DNA of 43,512 nt from Pelagibacterium sp. (GCA_002723255.1 PBNW01000022.1:1-43512), one strand, 5' to 3'. Counted from the stretch's first letter, positions 25,769 through 35,157 are shown. A program made the numbers and translations. The notes: generated by a model from the letters alone, not told the origin.

Positions 25769-26757
25769 TTTTCGTGAACCACCCGGTTGGCCAATTTTCC
25801 AAGGCCCTCGATCTCGCACTCGATCAACCCATTCATCTTGTGCATGTTGATCTCGCGGTGGCCGTGCGGATATTTGCCCACACCCTTGGCCGTTGTCCCG
25901 AAAATGATGATGTCACCGGGTTCAAGAGTAAACCATTCGCTCGCGTCAGCAATCACCTGCTCGACAGTGAACATGTAGTTTGACGTGTTATCCTGGGCGA
26001 AAGGCTCACCGTTGAAATAGCCCCGCACGTCGAGGGTGTTGGGATTTGCTATCTCGTCGGCCGTGGTAATCCAGGGCCCCATCGGCCCGAACGTATCGGT
26101 CGCCTTCGATCGCGTGTGGTAGACGAAATAGATGTCGTTGTCGTCCTCGCCATGCCGGTTGCGCCAGGCGAAATGATGAGGGCGGGTCAATTCGGGTGCC
26201 CGGGTCGTGGCAATCGAGTCATAGCCGAATTTGATGCCGTGCGAAGTAATGTCGTTGGCTATCGAATAGCCGAAGATGACATCGCGCGCCTCCTCTACCG
26301 AAACGTTCTTTGCCCGCTTGCCAATGATAGCAGCAAGTTCGAGTTCGGGAATGGTCTCTCCATAGTGCTCCTTCATGATGATCGGATGGTTGTGTCCAGT
26401 CAGGCAGGAGGGCGCTTTGAGAAAATAATTGGGAACAGTTGGGCTCTTGTGAGCCTCCTTGCGGATACCGCGATTGTTCATCGCTACGCCCATGAATTTG
26501 GTCGGACGCGGCTGCGGCGGCCGGAAATCGATGTCCGCCACCCGGAGCATGCTTGCGCCGTTGGCAGCAGCTGTCTCGACTGCGCCGCGCGCCCGTGACA
26601 ACTCATCGGGCCCTGCCTCTATCAGGTCGTTGAGGCTAGCGGGCACAGCCCCGAGCCCGGCCGCCTGATAGGCGGCCGACAGCGTCACGGCGCCGGTGTC
26701 GCCGATTGCGGCAATGAGCGTATCGCGCCCCTCGATAAGGGCCGTTCCCAGCTTCAT
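25765..26757 (-). CDS. Fumarylacetoacetate hydrolase family protein
   Basis: A 330-residue FAH-fold enzyme. The C-terminal domain (about residues 85-325) shows the metal-binding set: IPELELAAIIG with two glutamates, FGYSIANDITS with the aspartate, and KAPSCLTGHNHPI near the substrate loop. Such enzymes cleave or decarboxylate 1,3-diketo acids or 2-keto-enoates with Mg2+ or Mn2+. In this pathway it probably performs the C-C bond cleavage or decarboxylation step. It overlaps the oxidoreductase gene by four bases. Confidence 0.9.
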   Translation of the reverse strand: MKLGTALIEGRDTLIAAIGDTGAVTLSAAYQAAGLGAVPASLNDLIEAGPDELSRARGAVETAAANGASMLRVADIDFRPPQPRPTKFMGVAMNNRGIRKEAHKSPTVPNYFLKAPSCLTGHNHPIIMKEHYGETIPELELAAIIGKRAKNVSVEEARDVIFGYSIANDITSHGIKFGYDSIATTRAPELTRPHHFAWRNRHGEDDNDIYFVYHTRSKATDTFGPMGPWITTADEIANPNTLDVRGYFNGEPFAQDNTSNYMFTVEQVIADASEWFTLEPGDIIIFGTTAKGVGKYPHGHREINMHKMNGLIECEIEGLGKLANRVVHEK

Positions 26758-26798
26758 GGTTTGAGACTTTCTTCAACAGTAGTGGAATGCGGGAGGAG

Positions 26799-27734
26799 TC
26801 AGCTTTCCAGGCCGACGAGGCGTGCAGGATTGTCGCGAACCATCTTGCCGACATCCTCGTCGGAAAAGCCCAGTGCGAGCAGCATGGCTATGATCTGGCG
26901 CATCCCCTCCACCGGGCTTGGATTATCAACCTGACCAAGGTCCGAGCCTATTGATGAGTTGGCGACGCCGGCCGCATCGACTTGGGCTTTGAGTTCATCG
27001 GGAGGGAAGACGTTGAATCGCGAGTCGACAAACAGGCAGGCGGACTGCTCGATCATCGCGCCCATGGCCGCAAGCTCGGAAACATCTTCATACGTGCAGT
27101 GAAGGCCGTAAGCGGGGTGGTTGACCAGCAGCCTTTTCACGCCGCGCCGCTTGGCTTCCTCGAAGAGGACCCAGACCTCTGCAATGTGAAGGTGGCCGGA
27201 CGACAAGATCACATCGTGCTCGGCGATGATGTCTAGGATCTGTTTGACCGGGTCGAGCAACTCGCCTGTCGCGTCAATAACGGTGATCCCATACGGCTTA
27301 CGCAACTGCACATTGCTGGCCAGCCTGGCGTTGCGGTGCGTGTTGCGGATGTGATTGGCCGCATGCGCTGTCGGCATGAAGACAAGCTTCGCACCCATCT
27401 TCACGTTGTAGTCCACCGCGTGAGGATTCAGACCACCAACGGTATTGTTGAGAACCAGCGAGCCAAACATGTGGACGCCCGAACTGGCGCTGATACGCTC
27501 GAGCATCGGCATCATTGGTGAAACGGAATAGTGGTGATCCTTGAACAACACCCCACGCATGCCCGCAGCCGCCGCTTGGTCGACCTCTTCAAGGTGGTCG
27601 AGCTGGCGTGGCATGGTGGACGGCCCGGAATGAACGTGCAAGTCCACGGCCCCCTTCAAAAGAGCATCAACACGCTCGGGCGCAATTGAATCGATAAGCG
27701 CACGCGCTTCGCTACGCCATTGTTTTCCGGCCAT
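26799..27734 (-). CDS. Amidohydrolase-like metal-dependent hydrolase (DUF6282-like)
   Basis: A 311-residue TIM-barrel-type protein. The N-terminal metal motif DLHVHSGPS (about residues 31-39) is followed by FKDHHYSVS, LSSGHLHIAEVW, VNHPAYGL, and a C-terminal aspartate in SIGSDLGQVDNPSP, the arrangement of amidohydrolase/PHP-like enzymes. I believe it matches the DUF6282 family, whose chemistry is undescribed as far as I know. It is the first gene of the operon leading to iclR, with operator copy 3 located 81 bases upstream of the ATG. Confidence 0.83.
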   Translation of the reverse strand: MAGKQWRSEARALIDSIAPERVDALLKGAVDLHVHSGPSTMPRQLDHLEEVDQAAAAGMRGVLFKDHHYSVSPMMPMLERISASSGVHMFGSLVLNNTVGGLNPHAVDYNVKMGAKLVFMPTAHAANHIRNTHRNARLASNVQLRKPYGITVIDATGELLDPVKQILDIIAEHDVILSSGHLHIAEVWVLFEEAKRRGVKRLLVNHPAYGLHCTYEDVSELAAMGAMIEQSACLFVDSRFNVFPPDELKAQVDAAGVANSSIGSDLGQVDNPSPVEGMRQIIAMLLALGFSDEDVGKMVRDNPARLVGLES

Positions 27735-27815
27735 TTTCGACTACTTCATTTTTGCGTTTCGATTGCCGGCGAAGCTAGAAGAAAGCCGTTATCGCTTCAA
27801 AGTGAGCAGGCCACC

Positions 27816-27832
27816 TTTTCGCCAGTCGAAAC
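27816..27832. promoter_or_regulatory. IclR-type operator, copy 3 (metallohydrolase operon)
   Basis: TTTTCG-CCAGT-CGAAAC matches copy 2 (read in reverse) at 15 of 17 positions. It lies 81 bases before the metallohydrolase start. A GTTTCG half-site is present closer, at 27756-27761. Confidence 0.6.
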
Positions 27833-27999
27833 GCCTGATCGGGTGCCAGGCTGGTAGTCGGTGATGTCGCATATAGCGCCGGAAGGCGGATGCCTGTTGC
27901 GCTGCCAGATCAAAATGGATCGGCACACCGAACATACCGCCAGCGACCTTCGCGCGGCTGTTCGATCAGATTAGGCAGTATGGAAGGACTGGGAGAAAG

Positions 28000-28073
28000 T
28001 GGAGCGGGTGAAGGGAATCGAACCCTCGTCGTAAGCTTGGAAGGCTTCTGCTCTACCATTGAGCTACACCCGC
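28000..28073 (-). tRNA. tRNA-Gly (TCC)
   Basis: The minus strand folds as a tRNA: GCGGGTG acceptor arm closing with CACCCGC, a D-arm AGCTCAATGGTAGAGC, anticodon TCC in the CTTCCAA loop, a T-arm with GGTTCGATTCC, and an encoded CCA end. A 54-base gap separates it from tRNA-Tyr. Confidence 0.97.
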
Positions 28074-28127
28074 CCGAGGGTGTCTCGCCACTGTGTCCGG
28101 TTCATGCCCTGTGGGCAAGCACGATTT

Positions 28128-28212
28128 TGGTGGAGGGGGCTGGATTCGAACCAGCGTACGCTAAGCGGTCAGATTTACAGTCTGATGGATTTAACCACTC
28201 TCCCACCCCTCC
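28128..28212 (-). tRNA. tRNA-Tyr (GTA)
   Basis: An 85-base minus-strand tRNA with acceptor GGAGGGG/CCCCTCC, anticodon GTA in CTGTAAATC, a long variable arm, GGTTCGAATCC T-loop and encoded CCA. Confidence 0.97.
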
Positions 28213-28391
28213 CCAATCGTGACATCGGCGAAGCGAGGCATTTGCAATAGCACCCGTTTCCAAACACCATCACGGGGCGGTTTATGGTGGTAGCGACCTT
28301 CCCTGTCAACTGCCATCGCAAGGAAATTTCATATGTTTCACCACTGTGCTTGCCGCTTGCCGAGTTCGCGGCAAAGCGATACGCCATTGCC

Positions 28392-29144
28392 ATGAGCAAG
28401 AACAAGTTCCCATCCAAAAGGCGCCCACCCATTCTGCCGGACGATGGGCCGGTCTATCTTTACGGGCTGCACACCGTGCGTGCCGCGCTCGACAATCCGC
28501 GTCGCGCCAAGCGGCGACTCCTGGCAACACCGAACGGTCTCAACAGATTGACCGAGGGCGCGGCCCTGCCCCAATTGGCAGTACAAGAAACGACGCCTCG
28601 TGACCTCGACAAACTGCTTGGTGCAGATGCGGTGCATCAGGGCGTTGCACTGGAAGTCGATCCGGTCGATCGCTTCGGCCTTGCCGATATCGAAAAGCTC
28701 GACCTGGTGATCGTTCTCGATCAGGTGACCGATCCGCACAATGTCGGGGCCATCCTGCGAACGGCCTGCGCCTTCGGCGCCGATGCAGTGGTCACCACGG
28801 CGCGTTATGCGCCCCGGGAAACCGGTGTACTGGCCAAATCGGCCTCCGGAGCGCTGGATCTGATTCCCATGGTGTCGGTGCGCAATCTCGGCGATGCGCT
28901 CGAAACCCTCAAGAGCAACGGCCTTGTGTGTCTCGGATTTGATTCCGAAGCGCCCGGACTGCTACGCCCCCGCCCCGCCGGCGGCAAGCTGGCCATCGTG
29001 CTCGGCGCCGAAGGCAAGGGATTGCGGCAGAAAACGCGGTCGCTGTGTGACGAGATGGTGCGGCTCGATATGCCTGGACCGATCAAATCGCTCAACGTCT
29101 CCAATGCTGCGGCAATTGCCCTGTTCGCCGCGACAGCCGGCTAG
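28392..29144 (+). CDS. rlmB: 23S rRNA 2'-O-methyltransferase (TrmH/SpoU family, RlmB type)
   Basis: A 250-residue SPOUT methyltransferase. The N-terminal substrate-binding region begins VYLYGLHTVRAAL (about residue 21). The catalytic domain carries motif 1 DQVTDPHNVGAILRTACAFGAD (about 117-138), motif 2 LGAEGKGLR and motif 3 LNVSNAAAIALFA, which form the trefoil knot that binds S-adenosylmethionine. RlmB methylates G2251 of 23S rRNA. The ATG at 28392 agrees with the family start; the ribosome site is weak. It converges on the deacetylase gene, the stops overlapping in CTAG. Confidence 0.92.
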   Translation: MSKNKFPSKRRPPILPDDGPVYLYGLHTVRAALDNPRRAKRRLLATPNGLNRLTEGAALPQLAVQETTPRDLDKLLGADAVHQGVALEVDPVDRFGLADIEKLDLVIVLDQVTDPHNVGAILRTACAFGADAVVTTARYAPRETGVLAKSASGALDLIPMVSVRNLGDALETLKSNGLVCLGFDSEAPGLLRPRPAGGKLAIVLGAEGKGLRQKTRSLCDEMVRLDMPGPIKSLNVSNAAAIALFAATAG

Positions 29145-30046
29145 ACTTCCGGATCAACGCTTGATGCATCAGCGGTTATGACGGGGCCGTCGAATACCCC
29201 GCCACCAGACGATCTCAGTGCAACGACCTGATAGCCTCGCTCTCGCAAGGTCTTGAGAAATTCCGGGAGCACCGCGGCCGTTCGCAAGTGAATGTCGTGG
29301 AACAGCACTACCCCCGCCCCCTGTTCATCAAGCCGCGCAAGCGTGCGGTCGAGCACCTGTTGCGGAGTTTCAGCGAAATAGTCCTTGGAGTCGATATCCA
29401 CATCGAGAACGATGAAGCGGCTCTCGACCGCGCTGGTGCGGATCACACCATTCTGCGCCAGATAGGGGAACCGGAAAAAACGCGACGGCGCGAGGTCGTC
29501 TGGCGCCAGCGCCGCCGCGACGGCCTGTTGCCCCGCATAGATTTCGGCGACTGCCTCCTGATTGCTCAGATTGGACAAATCGACATGATTGTAAGTGTGG
29601 GTGCCGATCGTGTGTCCGCGGGCCGCAACCTCGCGCACAAGCGAGGGATAGCGCTCAGCGGCCGATCCGAGCATGAGGAAGGTCGCCTTGACCCCATACT
29701 GATCCAGCGTATCGAGAATGGACTCAGTAATGCCAGCACGGGGACCGTCATCGAAAGTCAGTATGATTTCGCCCGGTTGCAGACCCAATGGCCCAGATTC
29801 CGAAACCGTCACCGTTCGGCCGGCGAGCTTTCCGGAAAATATTGAAGGCATTACGGGCATCGGCTGGTAGGCCGTCCTCAAACTCATGGCCATCGGATTG
29901 ATCGAGCTGGTGCTCATCGTATCGACGCCCGCACTGGTCATCAAATCCGGATTCATCTCGGGCGGTTTGGCACATCCTGCCAATAACGCCGCCACTACCC
30001 CCAATAGACATGCTGTCCGCACAACACCAACCACCCGGCCGAACAA
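29141..30046 (-). CDS. Polysaccharide deacetylase (NodB domain) lipoprotein
   Basis: A protein of about 301 residues with a lipobox ALLAGC (Cys at residue 25 from the TTG start), so an envelope lipoprotein. The NodB domain (about residues 90-275) has the metal and catalytic motifs ILTFDDGPR, THTYNHVDL, RFFRFPYL and VVLFHDIHL. Such enzymes remove acetyl groups from peptidoglycan or other envelope sugars. The start is uncertain: TTG at 30046 has AGGA too close, while an in-frame GTG at 30034 would sit about 13 bases after it. The lipobox is kept in both cases. Confidence 0.9.
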   Translation of the reverse strand: MFGRVVGVVRTACLLGVVAALLAGCAKPPEMNPDLMTSAGVDTMSTSSINPMAMSLRTAYQPMPVMPSIFSGKLAGRTVTVSESGPLGLQPGEIILTFDDGPRAGITESILDTLDQYGVKATFLMLGSAAERYPSLVREVAARGHTIGTHTYNHVDLSNLSNQEAVAEIYAGQQAVAAALAPDDLAPSRFFRFPYLAQNGVIRTSAVESRFIVLDVDIDSKDYFAETPQQVLDRTLARLDEQGAGVVLFHDIHLRTAAVLPEFLKTLRERGYQVVALRSSGGGVFDGPVITADASSVDPEV

Positions 30047-30123
30047 TCCTGATCGGCACCCAAGCTGCGTGCAACATGGTTAACAACGCGTTCAGAATGC
30101 AGGAGTTTATACTTAACGAACAG

Positions 30124-30585
30124 TTACTTGGCCGAGCGCTCCCGCTTGAGCCGAGCTGCAAGTTCGTCGAGGGCCTGGAGAAAACTCGACTTGTCGCGCG
30201 CGGTGAACTCGCGGTTGTAGCCCTTGCTCTCGCCGGTTTCGCGCAAGTGCTGGTTGAGATCGCGCATGGCCAGCGCCATGCCGATCGAAGCTGTCGTAAA
30301 CGGCTTGCCAGACGGGCCCAGAACATGGGCACCCTTTTCCAGCGCGCGTGACGCCAGCGGGATGTCGGAGGTGATAACAATGTCGCCGGCACCCGCATGA
30401 TCGACGATCCAGTCGTCGGCGGCATCGGCACCCTGGGGCACCATGACGTGGCGGATCATGGGATCGCGCGACGGTCGCAGCCCGAAATTCGCAACGAAGG
30501 TCACAACGAGCCCATGCCGCTCGGCAACGCGGGTGACTTCGGCCTTGACCGGGCACGCATCAGCGTCGACGTAGATTTCAGGCAT
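30124..30585 (-). CDS. UPF0178/DUF188 (YaiI/YqxD) protein
   Basis: A 153-residue protein with the family opening EIYVDADACPVKAEV and the later motifs VPQGADAADDWI, DIVITSDIPLA and FTARDKSSFLQALDE. The acidic residues suggest a PIN-like nuclease fold; the function is not established. The ATG lies two bases after the formaldehyde dehydrogenase stop, so both are probably co-transcribed. Confidence 0.9.
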   Translation of the reverse strand: MPEIYVDADACPVKAEVTRVAERHGLVVTFVANFGLRPSRDPMIRHVMVPQGADAADDWIVDHAGAGDIVITSDIPLASRALEKGAHVLGPSGKPFTTASIGMALAMRDLNQHLRETGESKGYNREFTARDKSSFLQALDELAARLKRERSAK

Positions 30586-30587
30586 GG

Positions 30588-31715
30588 TCAGTAAAGAACC
30601 ACCGACCGAATGGATTCGCCCGAATGCATCAGCTCGAACCCCTTGTTGATGTCTTCGAGCCGCAGCGTGTGGGTGATCATCGGATCGATCTCGATCTTGC
30701 CGTTCATGTACCAGTCGACGATTTTGGGCACGTCCGTGCGTCCTCGCGCGCCGCCAAACGCCGTGCCCATCCAGGTGCGGCCCGTGACGAGCTGGAAAGG
30801 ACGCGTGGAAATTTCCTGCCCGGCGCCGGCCACGCCGATGATGACCGATTTTCCCCAGCCACGATGGCTGGCTTCGAGAGCCTGACGCATCACCGTCACA
30901 TTGCCCGTGCAATCGAATGTATAATCGGCACCACCAATCTGATCGGCACCTCGCTTGGTCATGTTGACGATATGGCTGACGATATCGCCTTCGATCTCAC
31001 GCGGGTTGACGAAATGGGTCATCCCGAAGCGCGTGCCCCAGCTTTGCTTGTCATTGTTGAGATCGACGCCGATGATCATGTCGGCACCGGCCATGCGCAG
31101 GCCCTGAATGACATTGAGCCCGATACCGCCGAGCCCGAACACAACGGCAGTAGCCCCCTGCTCCACCTTGGCGGTGTTGAGCACTGCGCCAACGCCCGTC
31201 GTTACACCACACCCGACGTAGCAGACCTTGTCGAACGGCGCGCTGGCATCGATCTTGGCCACCGCGATTTCGGGCATGACGGTATAGTTCGAGAAGGTCG
31301 AGCAGCCCATGTAATGGAACACGGGCTTGCCCTTGTAGGAAAAGCGGGACGTTCCGTCGGGCATCAACCCCTGCCCCTGCGTGGCGCGGATGGCGGTGCA
31401 AAGATTGGTCTTGCGCGACAAGCAGGACGGGCATTCCCGACACTCGGGCGTGTAGAGCGGAATGACGTGATCACCGGGTTTGACCGACGTCACACCTGCG
31501 CCGACCTCCACGACCACCCCGGCCCCTTCATGGCCGAGTACGGCGGGAAACAATCCCTCGGGATCCGCACCGGAAAGCGTGAAATCGTCGGTGTGGCAGA
31601 TGCCGGTCGCCTTGATTTCGACAAGCACTTCACCCGCCTTGGGGCCATCGAGGTCGAGCTCGACGATTTCCAGCGGCCCGCCGGCCTCAAATGCAACTGC
31701 AGCCCGCGTCTTCAT
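30588..31715 (-). CDS. frmA: S-(hydroxymethyl)glutathione dehydrogenase / class III alcohol dehydrogenase
   Basis: A 375-residue zinc alcohol dehydrogenase. The catalytic zinc ligands are in [14 protein letters not shown] and [13 protein letters not shown], and the structural zinc site is [18 protein letters not shown], with four cysteines. The NAD-binding fold shows [19 protein letters not shown]. Class III enzymes oxidise the glutathione adduct of formaldehyde. No S-formylglutathione hydrolase is adjacent. The ATG at 31715 has GAGGAGG six bases upstream. Confidence 0.94.
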   Translation of the reverse strand: MKTRAAVAFEAGGPLEIVELDLDGPKAGEVLVEIKATGICHTDDFTLSGADPEGLFPAVLGHEGAGVVVEVGAGVTSVKPGDHVIPLYTPECRECPSCLSRKTNLCTAIRATQGQGLMPDGTSRFSYKGKPVFHYMGCSTFSNYTVMPEIAVAKIDASAPFDKVCYVGCGVTTGVGAVLNTAKVEQGATAVVFGLGGIGLNVIQGLRMAGADMIIGVDLNNDKQSWGTRFGMTHFVNPREIEGDIVSHIVNMTKRGADQIGGADYTFDCTGNVTVMRQALEASHRGWGKSVIIGVAGAGQEISTRPFQLVTGRTWMGTAFGGARGRTDVPKIVDWYMNGKIEIDPMITHTLRLEDINKGFELMHSGESIRSVVLY

Positions 31716-31792
31716 GATCCGCCTCCTCGATTCTGTTCGGAAAGCAAAGTTGGCACAGCCCGAACACAAAGGGCAAATGATGAAAACGAGAA

Positions 31793-31810
31793 CGGGCGCC
31801 GAAGCGCCCG
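31793..31810 (-). terminator. Terminator of the xylose transporter operon
   Basis: On the minus strand, CGGGCGC and GCGCCCG form a seven-base stem closed by a TTCG tetraloop, followed by a T-rich stretch. It lies just after the xylG stop. Confidence 0.7.
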
Positions 31811-31817
31811 CTGCCGA

Positions 31818-32603
31818 TCACTCTTTCATGGCCCCCGGCCCCGGCGTGGCACCAGGTGGGCATTTGCCCAGAATGATCATGCCCAGCACTTCGTCCTTGG
31901 TCACGTCGGCGGTCTTGGCAGAGCCAACCACCTGGCCGTTCTTCATCACGCACACCCTGTCAGCGAGATCGAACACGTCGTGAATGTCGTGACTGATGAG
32001 AAAGATACCGATGCCTTCGGACTTGAGCTGCTTGATGAGATCACCGACCTGCGTGGTCTCCTGCGGTCCCAACGCGGCTGTAGGTTCGTCCATTATCAGT
32101 ATCCGCGCATTGAACAGGATTGCCCGTGCAATGGCCACCGACTGGCGCTGACCGCCCGAAAGGGCTTTGACCGGCTCCTTGAAACGCCGGAAATTGGGGT
32201 TGAGGCGTCCCATGACCTCGCGCGCCTTGTGTTCCATGGCGACGTCATCAAGCGTGCCGATGGCCGTGGTCAATTCACGCCCGAGGAACAGATTGGCCGC
32301 AGCATCGACATTGTCGGCCACCGCGAGGGTCTGGTAGATCGTCTCGATGCCATATGCCTTGGCATCGCGAGGATTGTTGATCGTTGCGCTCTGCCCATCG
32401 ATCCGAATATCGCCCGAATCTCGCTTGTAGGCACCCGACAGTATCTTGATCAGCGTCGATTTTCCCGCGCCATTATGCCCGAGCAGACCGACCACCTCAC
32501 CGGGATAAAGATCGATGGAAGCGCTGTCGACGGCACGAATGCCACCGAACGCGATGGAAATGTCTTCGAGTTCAACGAGCGGAGTTGTCACGTGTTGGTT
32601 CAT
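31818..32603 (-). CDS. xylG: Sugar ABC transporter ATP-binding protein (xylose type)
   Basis: A 261-residue single nucleotide-binding domain: Walker [10 protein letters not shown], signature [13 protein letters not shown], Walker [13 protein letters not shown] and the H-loop SHD. Sugar transporters of the CUT2 class in enterobacteria use a double-domain protein of about 500 aa; in alphaproteobacteria the single-domain form is frequent, so this is not a truncation. It works with XylH and XylF encoded upstream. Confidence 0.87.
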   Translation of the reverse strand: MNQHVTTPLVELEDISIAFGGIRAVDSASIDLYPGEVVGLLGHNGAGKSTLIKILSGAYKRDSGDIRIDGQSATINNPRDAKAYGIETIYQTLAVADNVDAAANLFLGRELTTAIGTLDDVAMEHKAREVMGRLNPNFRRFKEPVKALSGGQRQSVAIARAILFNARILIMDEPTAALGPQETTQVGDLIKQLKSEGIGIFLISHDIHDVFDLADRVCVMKNGQVVGSAKTADVTKDEVLGMIILGKCPPGATPGPGAMKE

Positions 32604-32615
32604 CGATTCAAATCC

Positions 32616-33938
32616 TTACTGCCCGCGATTGCGGTAGAGCGTATCGAGCCAGACCGCGACCACGAGGACTATGCCCACGACGATCGACTGAAGCGGGCTG
32701 TCGAGCCCCATCAGCACCATGCCGGACTGGAGTGACTGCATCACAAGCGCGCCGATCATGGCGCCGACGATGGTACCCACACCGCCCGAAAGCGAGGTGC
32801 CGCCAATCACCGCCGCAGCGATGACGTAAAGCTCGTCCAGCGTTCCCATGGCATTGGTTGCCGCGTTAAGCCGGGCCGACGAGATCGACGCGGCGATGGC
32901 GCACAGCGCGCCCATGAGCATGAAGATCTTGACGGTGACCCAGCGGGTATTGATGCCGGCCAGTTCGGCCGCTTCAGGGCTGCCGCCCATGGCAAAGACA
33001 TACCGCCCGAACCGGGTGCGCGTCGCAATGAAGGTCATGACGACCCCGACACCCACGGCGATCAGCACAGGAATGGCAATGCCATGCGCAATGAACAGCC
33101 CGCCTTCCGGAACGGGGATGTTGTTGGCGTTTGCATAGTTTTCCGCAATACGGATGGGCCAGGGATAGGCATTGAAGACCGCCACCGCACCGATGACCGA
33201 ACCGCAGCCGAGTATGGCGAGAACGCCCTCCGCCCAGACGGGGCGCTGCGGGAAGTTGAACCGCCGGCGCTGCTGGCGCGCATAGATGAGATAGGCGCCG
33301 ATGGCCAGGCAGGCAACGAGCGCCAAAATCCAGCTCACCGAATAGCCAACCGCACCTTCCGGACCGCCACCCATCAAGCGGAAATTGGTATCGAGCGGCG
33401 CGACCGTCCGCCCCGATGTCACCCACCAGGCCGCACCGCGCCAGACGAGATAGCCGCCCAGTGTGACAATAAAGGCGGGCACCTTGAGATAGGCGATGAT
33501 CGAGCCCTGCAAAGCTCCGATCGCGAGGCCGAACGCAAGGCCCACGGCAAGCGTAATGACCCAGATCAGCGGATGGCCGAAGCCGAGCAGCGCAGGCAGA
33601 TATTCGGTCTGGGTTACGCCCATGACCATCGCAAGCACGCCAAGCAGCGAACCCACCGACAGATCGATGTTGCGGGTGACGATGACCAGCACCATGCCGG
33701 TTGCCATGATCGAGATCGAAGCCGTCTGAACCGAGAGGTTCCAGAGGTTTCGAGGGGTCATGAAAAGGCCGCCCGACATGAAATGGAAGCCAATCCAGAT
33801 CAAGAGCAGCGCCCCGAGCATGCCCAGAAGACGGGTATCGATCTCGGTGGCGCTCAAGAAGCGCTGGATTGGGTTGCCCATCACCAGACCGGACGATGAT
33901 GAGTTCGATGATGATGACATGGCGTTCTGATCGGCCAT
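32616..33938 (-). CDS. xylH: Sugar ABC transporter permease (xylose type)
   Basis: A 440-residue BPD_transp_2 permease with about ten helices. The motif NIDLSVGSLLGVLAMV and the EAA-like ELAGINTRWVTVKIFMLMGAL are typical of CUT2 permeases such as XylH. The ATG at 33938 has GGGGGAGAGA directly before it. The N-terminus contains a serine run (SSSSNSSSSG, about residues 8-17) not seen in most relatives. A strong hairpin lies between xylF and this gene. Confidence 0.88.
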   Translation of the reverse strand: MADQNAMSSSSNSSSSGLVMGNPIQRFLSATEIDTRLLGMLGALLLIWIGFHFMSGGLFMTPRNLWNLSVQTASISIMATGMVLVIVTRNIDLSVGSLLGVLAMVMGVTQTEYLPALLGFGHPLIWVITLAVGLAFGLAIGALQGSIIAYLKVPAFIVTLGGYLVWRGAAWWVTSGRTVAPLDTNFRLMGGGPEGAVGYSVSWILALVACLAIGAYLIYARQQRRRFNFPQRPVWAEGVLAILGCGSVIGAVAVFNAYPWPIRIAENYANANNIPVPEGGLFIAHGIAIPVLIAVGVGVVMTFIATRTRFGRYVFAMGGSPEAAELAGINTRWVTVKIFMLMGALCAIAASISSARLNAATNAMGTLDELYVIAAAVIGGTSLSGGVGTIVGAMIGALVMQSLQSGMVLMGLDSPLQSIVVGIVLVVAVWLDTLYRNRGQ

Positions 33939-33975
33939 TCTCTCCCCCAAAGGGCTGGTTCCTTATGGAACGGGC

Positions 33976-33998
33976 CGCGGCGCCACAACAGCGCCGCG
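33976..33998 (-). repeat. Intercistronic hairpin between xylF and xylH
   Basis: An 8-bp perfect stem CGCGGCGC/GCGCCGCG with a 7-base loop. There is no T-run. Such a hairpin would protect the upstream xylF mRNA or reduce read-through. Confidence 0.6.
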
Positions 33999-34026
33999 AC
34001 CGCGGATCAAAAATTGATGATGCAGA

Positions 34027-35067
34027 TCAGTCGCAAGCGGCAACCGAACCGGCGTCAACGCCCTGACAGACAACGTCCTTGCTGACCCAGCCAGCGTCAA
34101 TGACGACATCAAGATTGTCCTGCGTGATCGCAACGGGAGCCAGGAACAGCGAGTTCATCTCGACGCCATTCGGGCCACCATCAAACGTCACCGAGCCTTC
34201 GATATCGGCAAGTGCAGCGCCGCCGGCCAATTCAACTGCGATCTCGGCAGCCTTGGCGCCAAGTTCACGGCTGTCTTTCCAGACCGACACGGTCTGGGTG
34301 CCAAGAGCGATACGGTTGAGGGCGGCATGATCGCCATCCTGGCCCGAGACCGGCACAGCACCATCAAGCCCCTGAGCGGCAAGGGCGGCAATGGCGCCAC
34401 CAGCGGTACCATCGTTCGAGGCAACGACCGCATCGACCTCGTTGTTATTGGCGGTCAGGAACTGTTCCATGTTGGCCTGAGCGTTTTCCGGGAGCCAGCC
34501 ATCGGTATAGGCTTCGCCGACATTGACGATATCGCCGGCGTCGATCGCATCCTGAAGCACTTCGAGCTGACCCGCATGCAGGAAGTCCGCGTTGGGATCG
34601 GTGCTCGAGCCCTTGATGAAGACGTAATTGCCGGTCGGCTGCACGGCAAACACCGATTCAGCCTGCAGGCGGCCAACACCCTGGTTGTCGAAGGTGATGT
34701 AGAACGCATCGGCATTTTCGATGAGGCGGTCATAGCCGATCACCGGGATTCCCTCTGCCACTGCGGCGGCGATTGCCGGCTGGATGGCATCGGTATCCTG
34801 AGCCAGAACGATGAGCGCATCGGCGCCCTGAGCGATAAGGCTTTCGATATCGGTAAGCTGCTTGGATGCTGAAGACTGCGCGTCTGCGGAAATGTAGCTG
34901 GCGCCCATTTCATCAAGCTGAGCCTGGATGGCTGCCTCGTCGGTCTTCCAGCGCTCTTCCTGGAAGTTGGACCAGGAAACGCCAACGGTGATGTCCTGAG
35001 CCAGTGCGCCCCCGGCCAGACCGAAAAGAACAGTCGTGCCCAGAAGGGCAGCTGCGAAAGTTTTCAT
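34027..35067 (-). CDS. xylF: D-xylose-like sugar-binding periplasmic protein
   Basis: A 346-residue binding protein with a signal peptide (cleavage near GGALAQ, about residue 23). Peripla_BP_4 fold features include [39 protein letters not shown] and [28 protein letters not shown]. This set resembles XylF; specificity for xylose is inferred from the resemblance and the divergent ROK regulator. Start ATG at 35067 with GGAGGAAAA upstream. First gene of the xylFHG operon. Confidence 0.88.
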   Translation of the reverse strand: MKTFAAALLGTTVLFGLAGGALAQDITVGVSWSNFQEERWKTDEAAIQAQLDEMGASYISADAQSSASKQLTDIESLIAQGADALIVLAQDTDAIQPAIAAAVAEGIPVIGYDRLIENADAFYITFDNQGVGRLQAESVFAVQPTGNYVFIKGSSTDPNADFLHAGQLEVLQDAIDAGDIVNVGEAYTDGWLPENAQANMEQFLTANNNEVDAVVASNDGTAGGAIAALAAQGLDGAVPVSGQDGDHAALNRIALGTQTVSVWKDSRELGAKAAEIAVELAGGAALADIEGSVTFDGGPNGVEMNSLFLAPVAITQDNLDVVIDAGWVSKDVVCQGVDAGSVAACD

Positions 35068-35157
35068 GATTTTCCTCCTGCGGACATTTGCGTCCGCCAA
35101 ACCACAGTAAAAGGGTTATGCCTCCAGCGGTGTGCCTCCTCGGGCCACCGCAACGGA

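Noticed and set aside
30080..30094. TTAA-N7-TTCA upstream of the deacetylase as a CtrA box
   Set aside because: One mismatch and no other cell-cycle context; such partial matches are expected by chance.
30624..32735. 703-codon plus-strand frame opposite frmA and xylG
   Set aside because: Runs antisense through two complete conserved genes and their terminator; no domain is visible.
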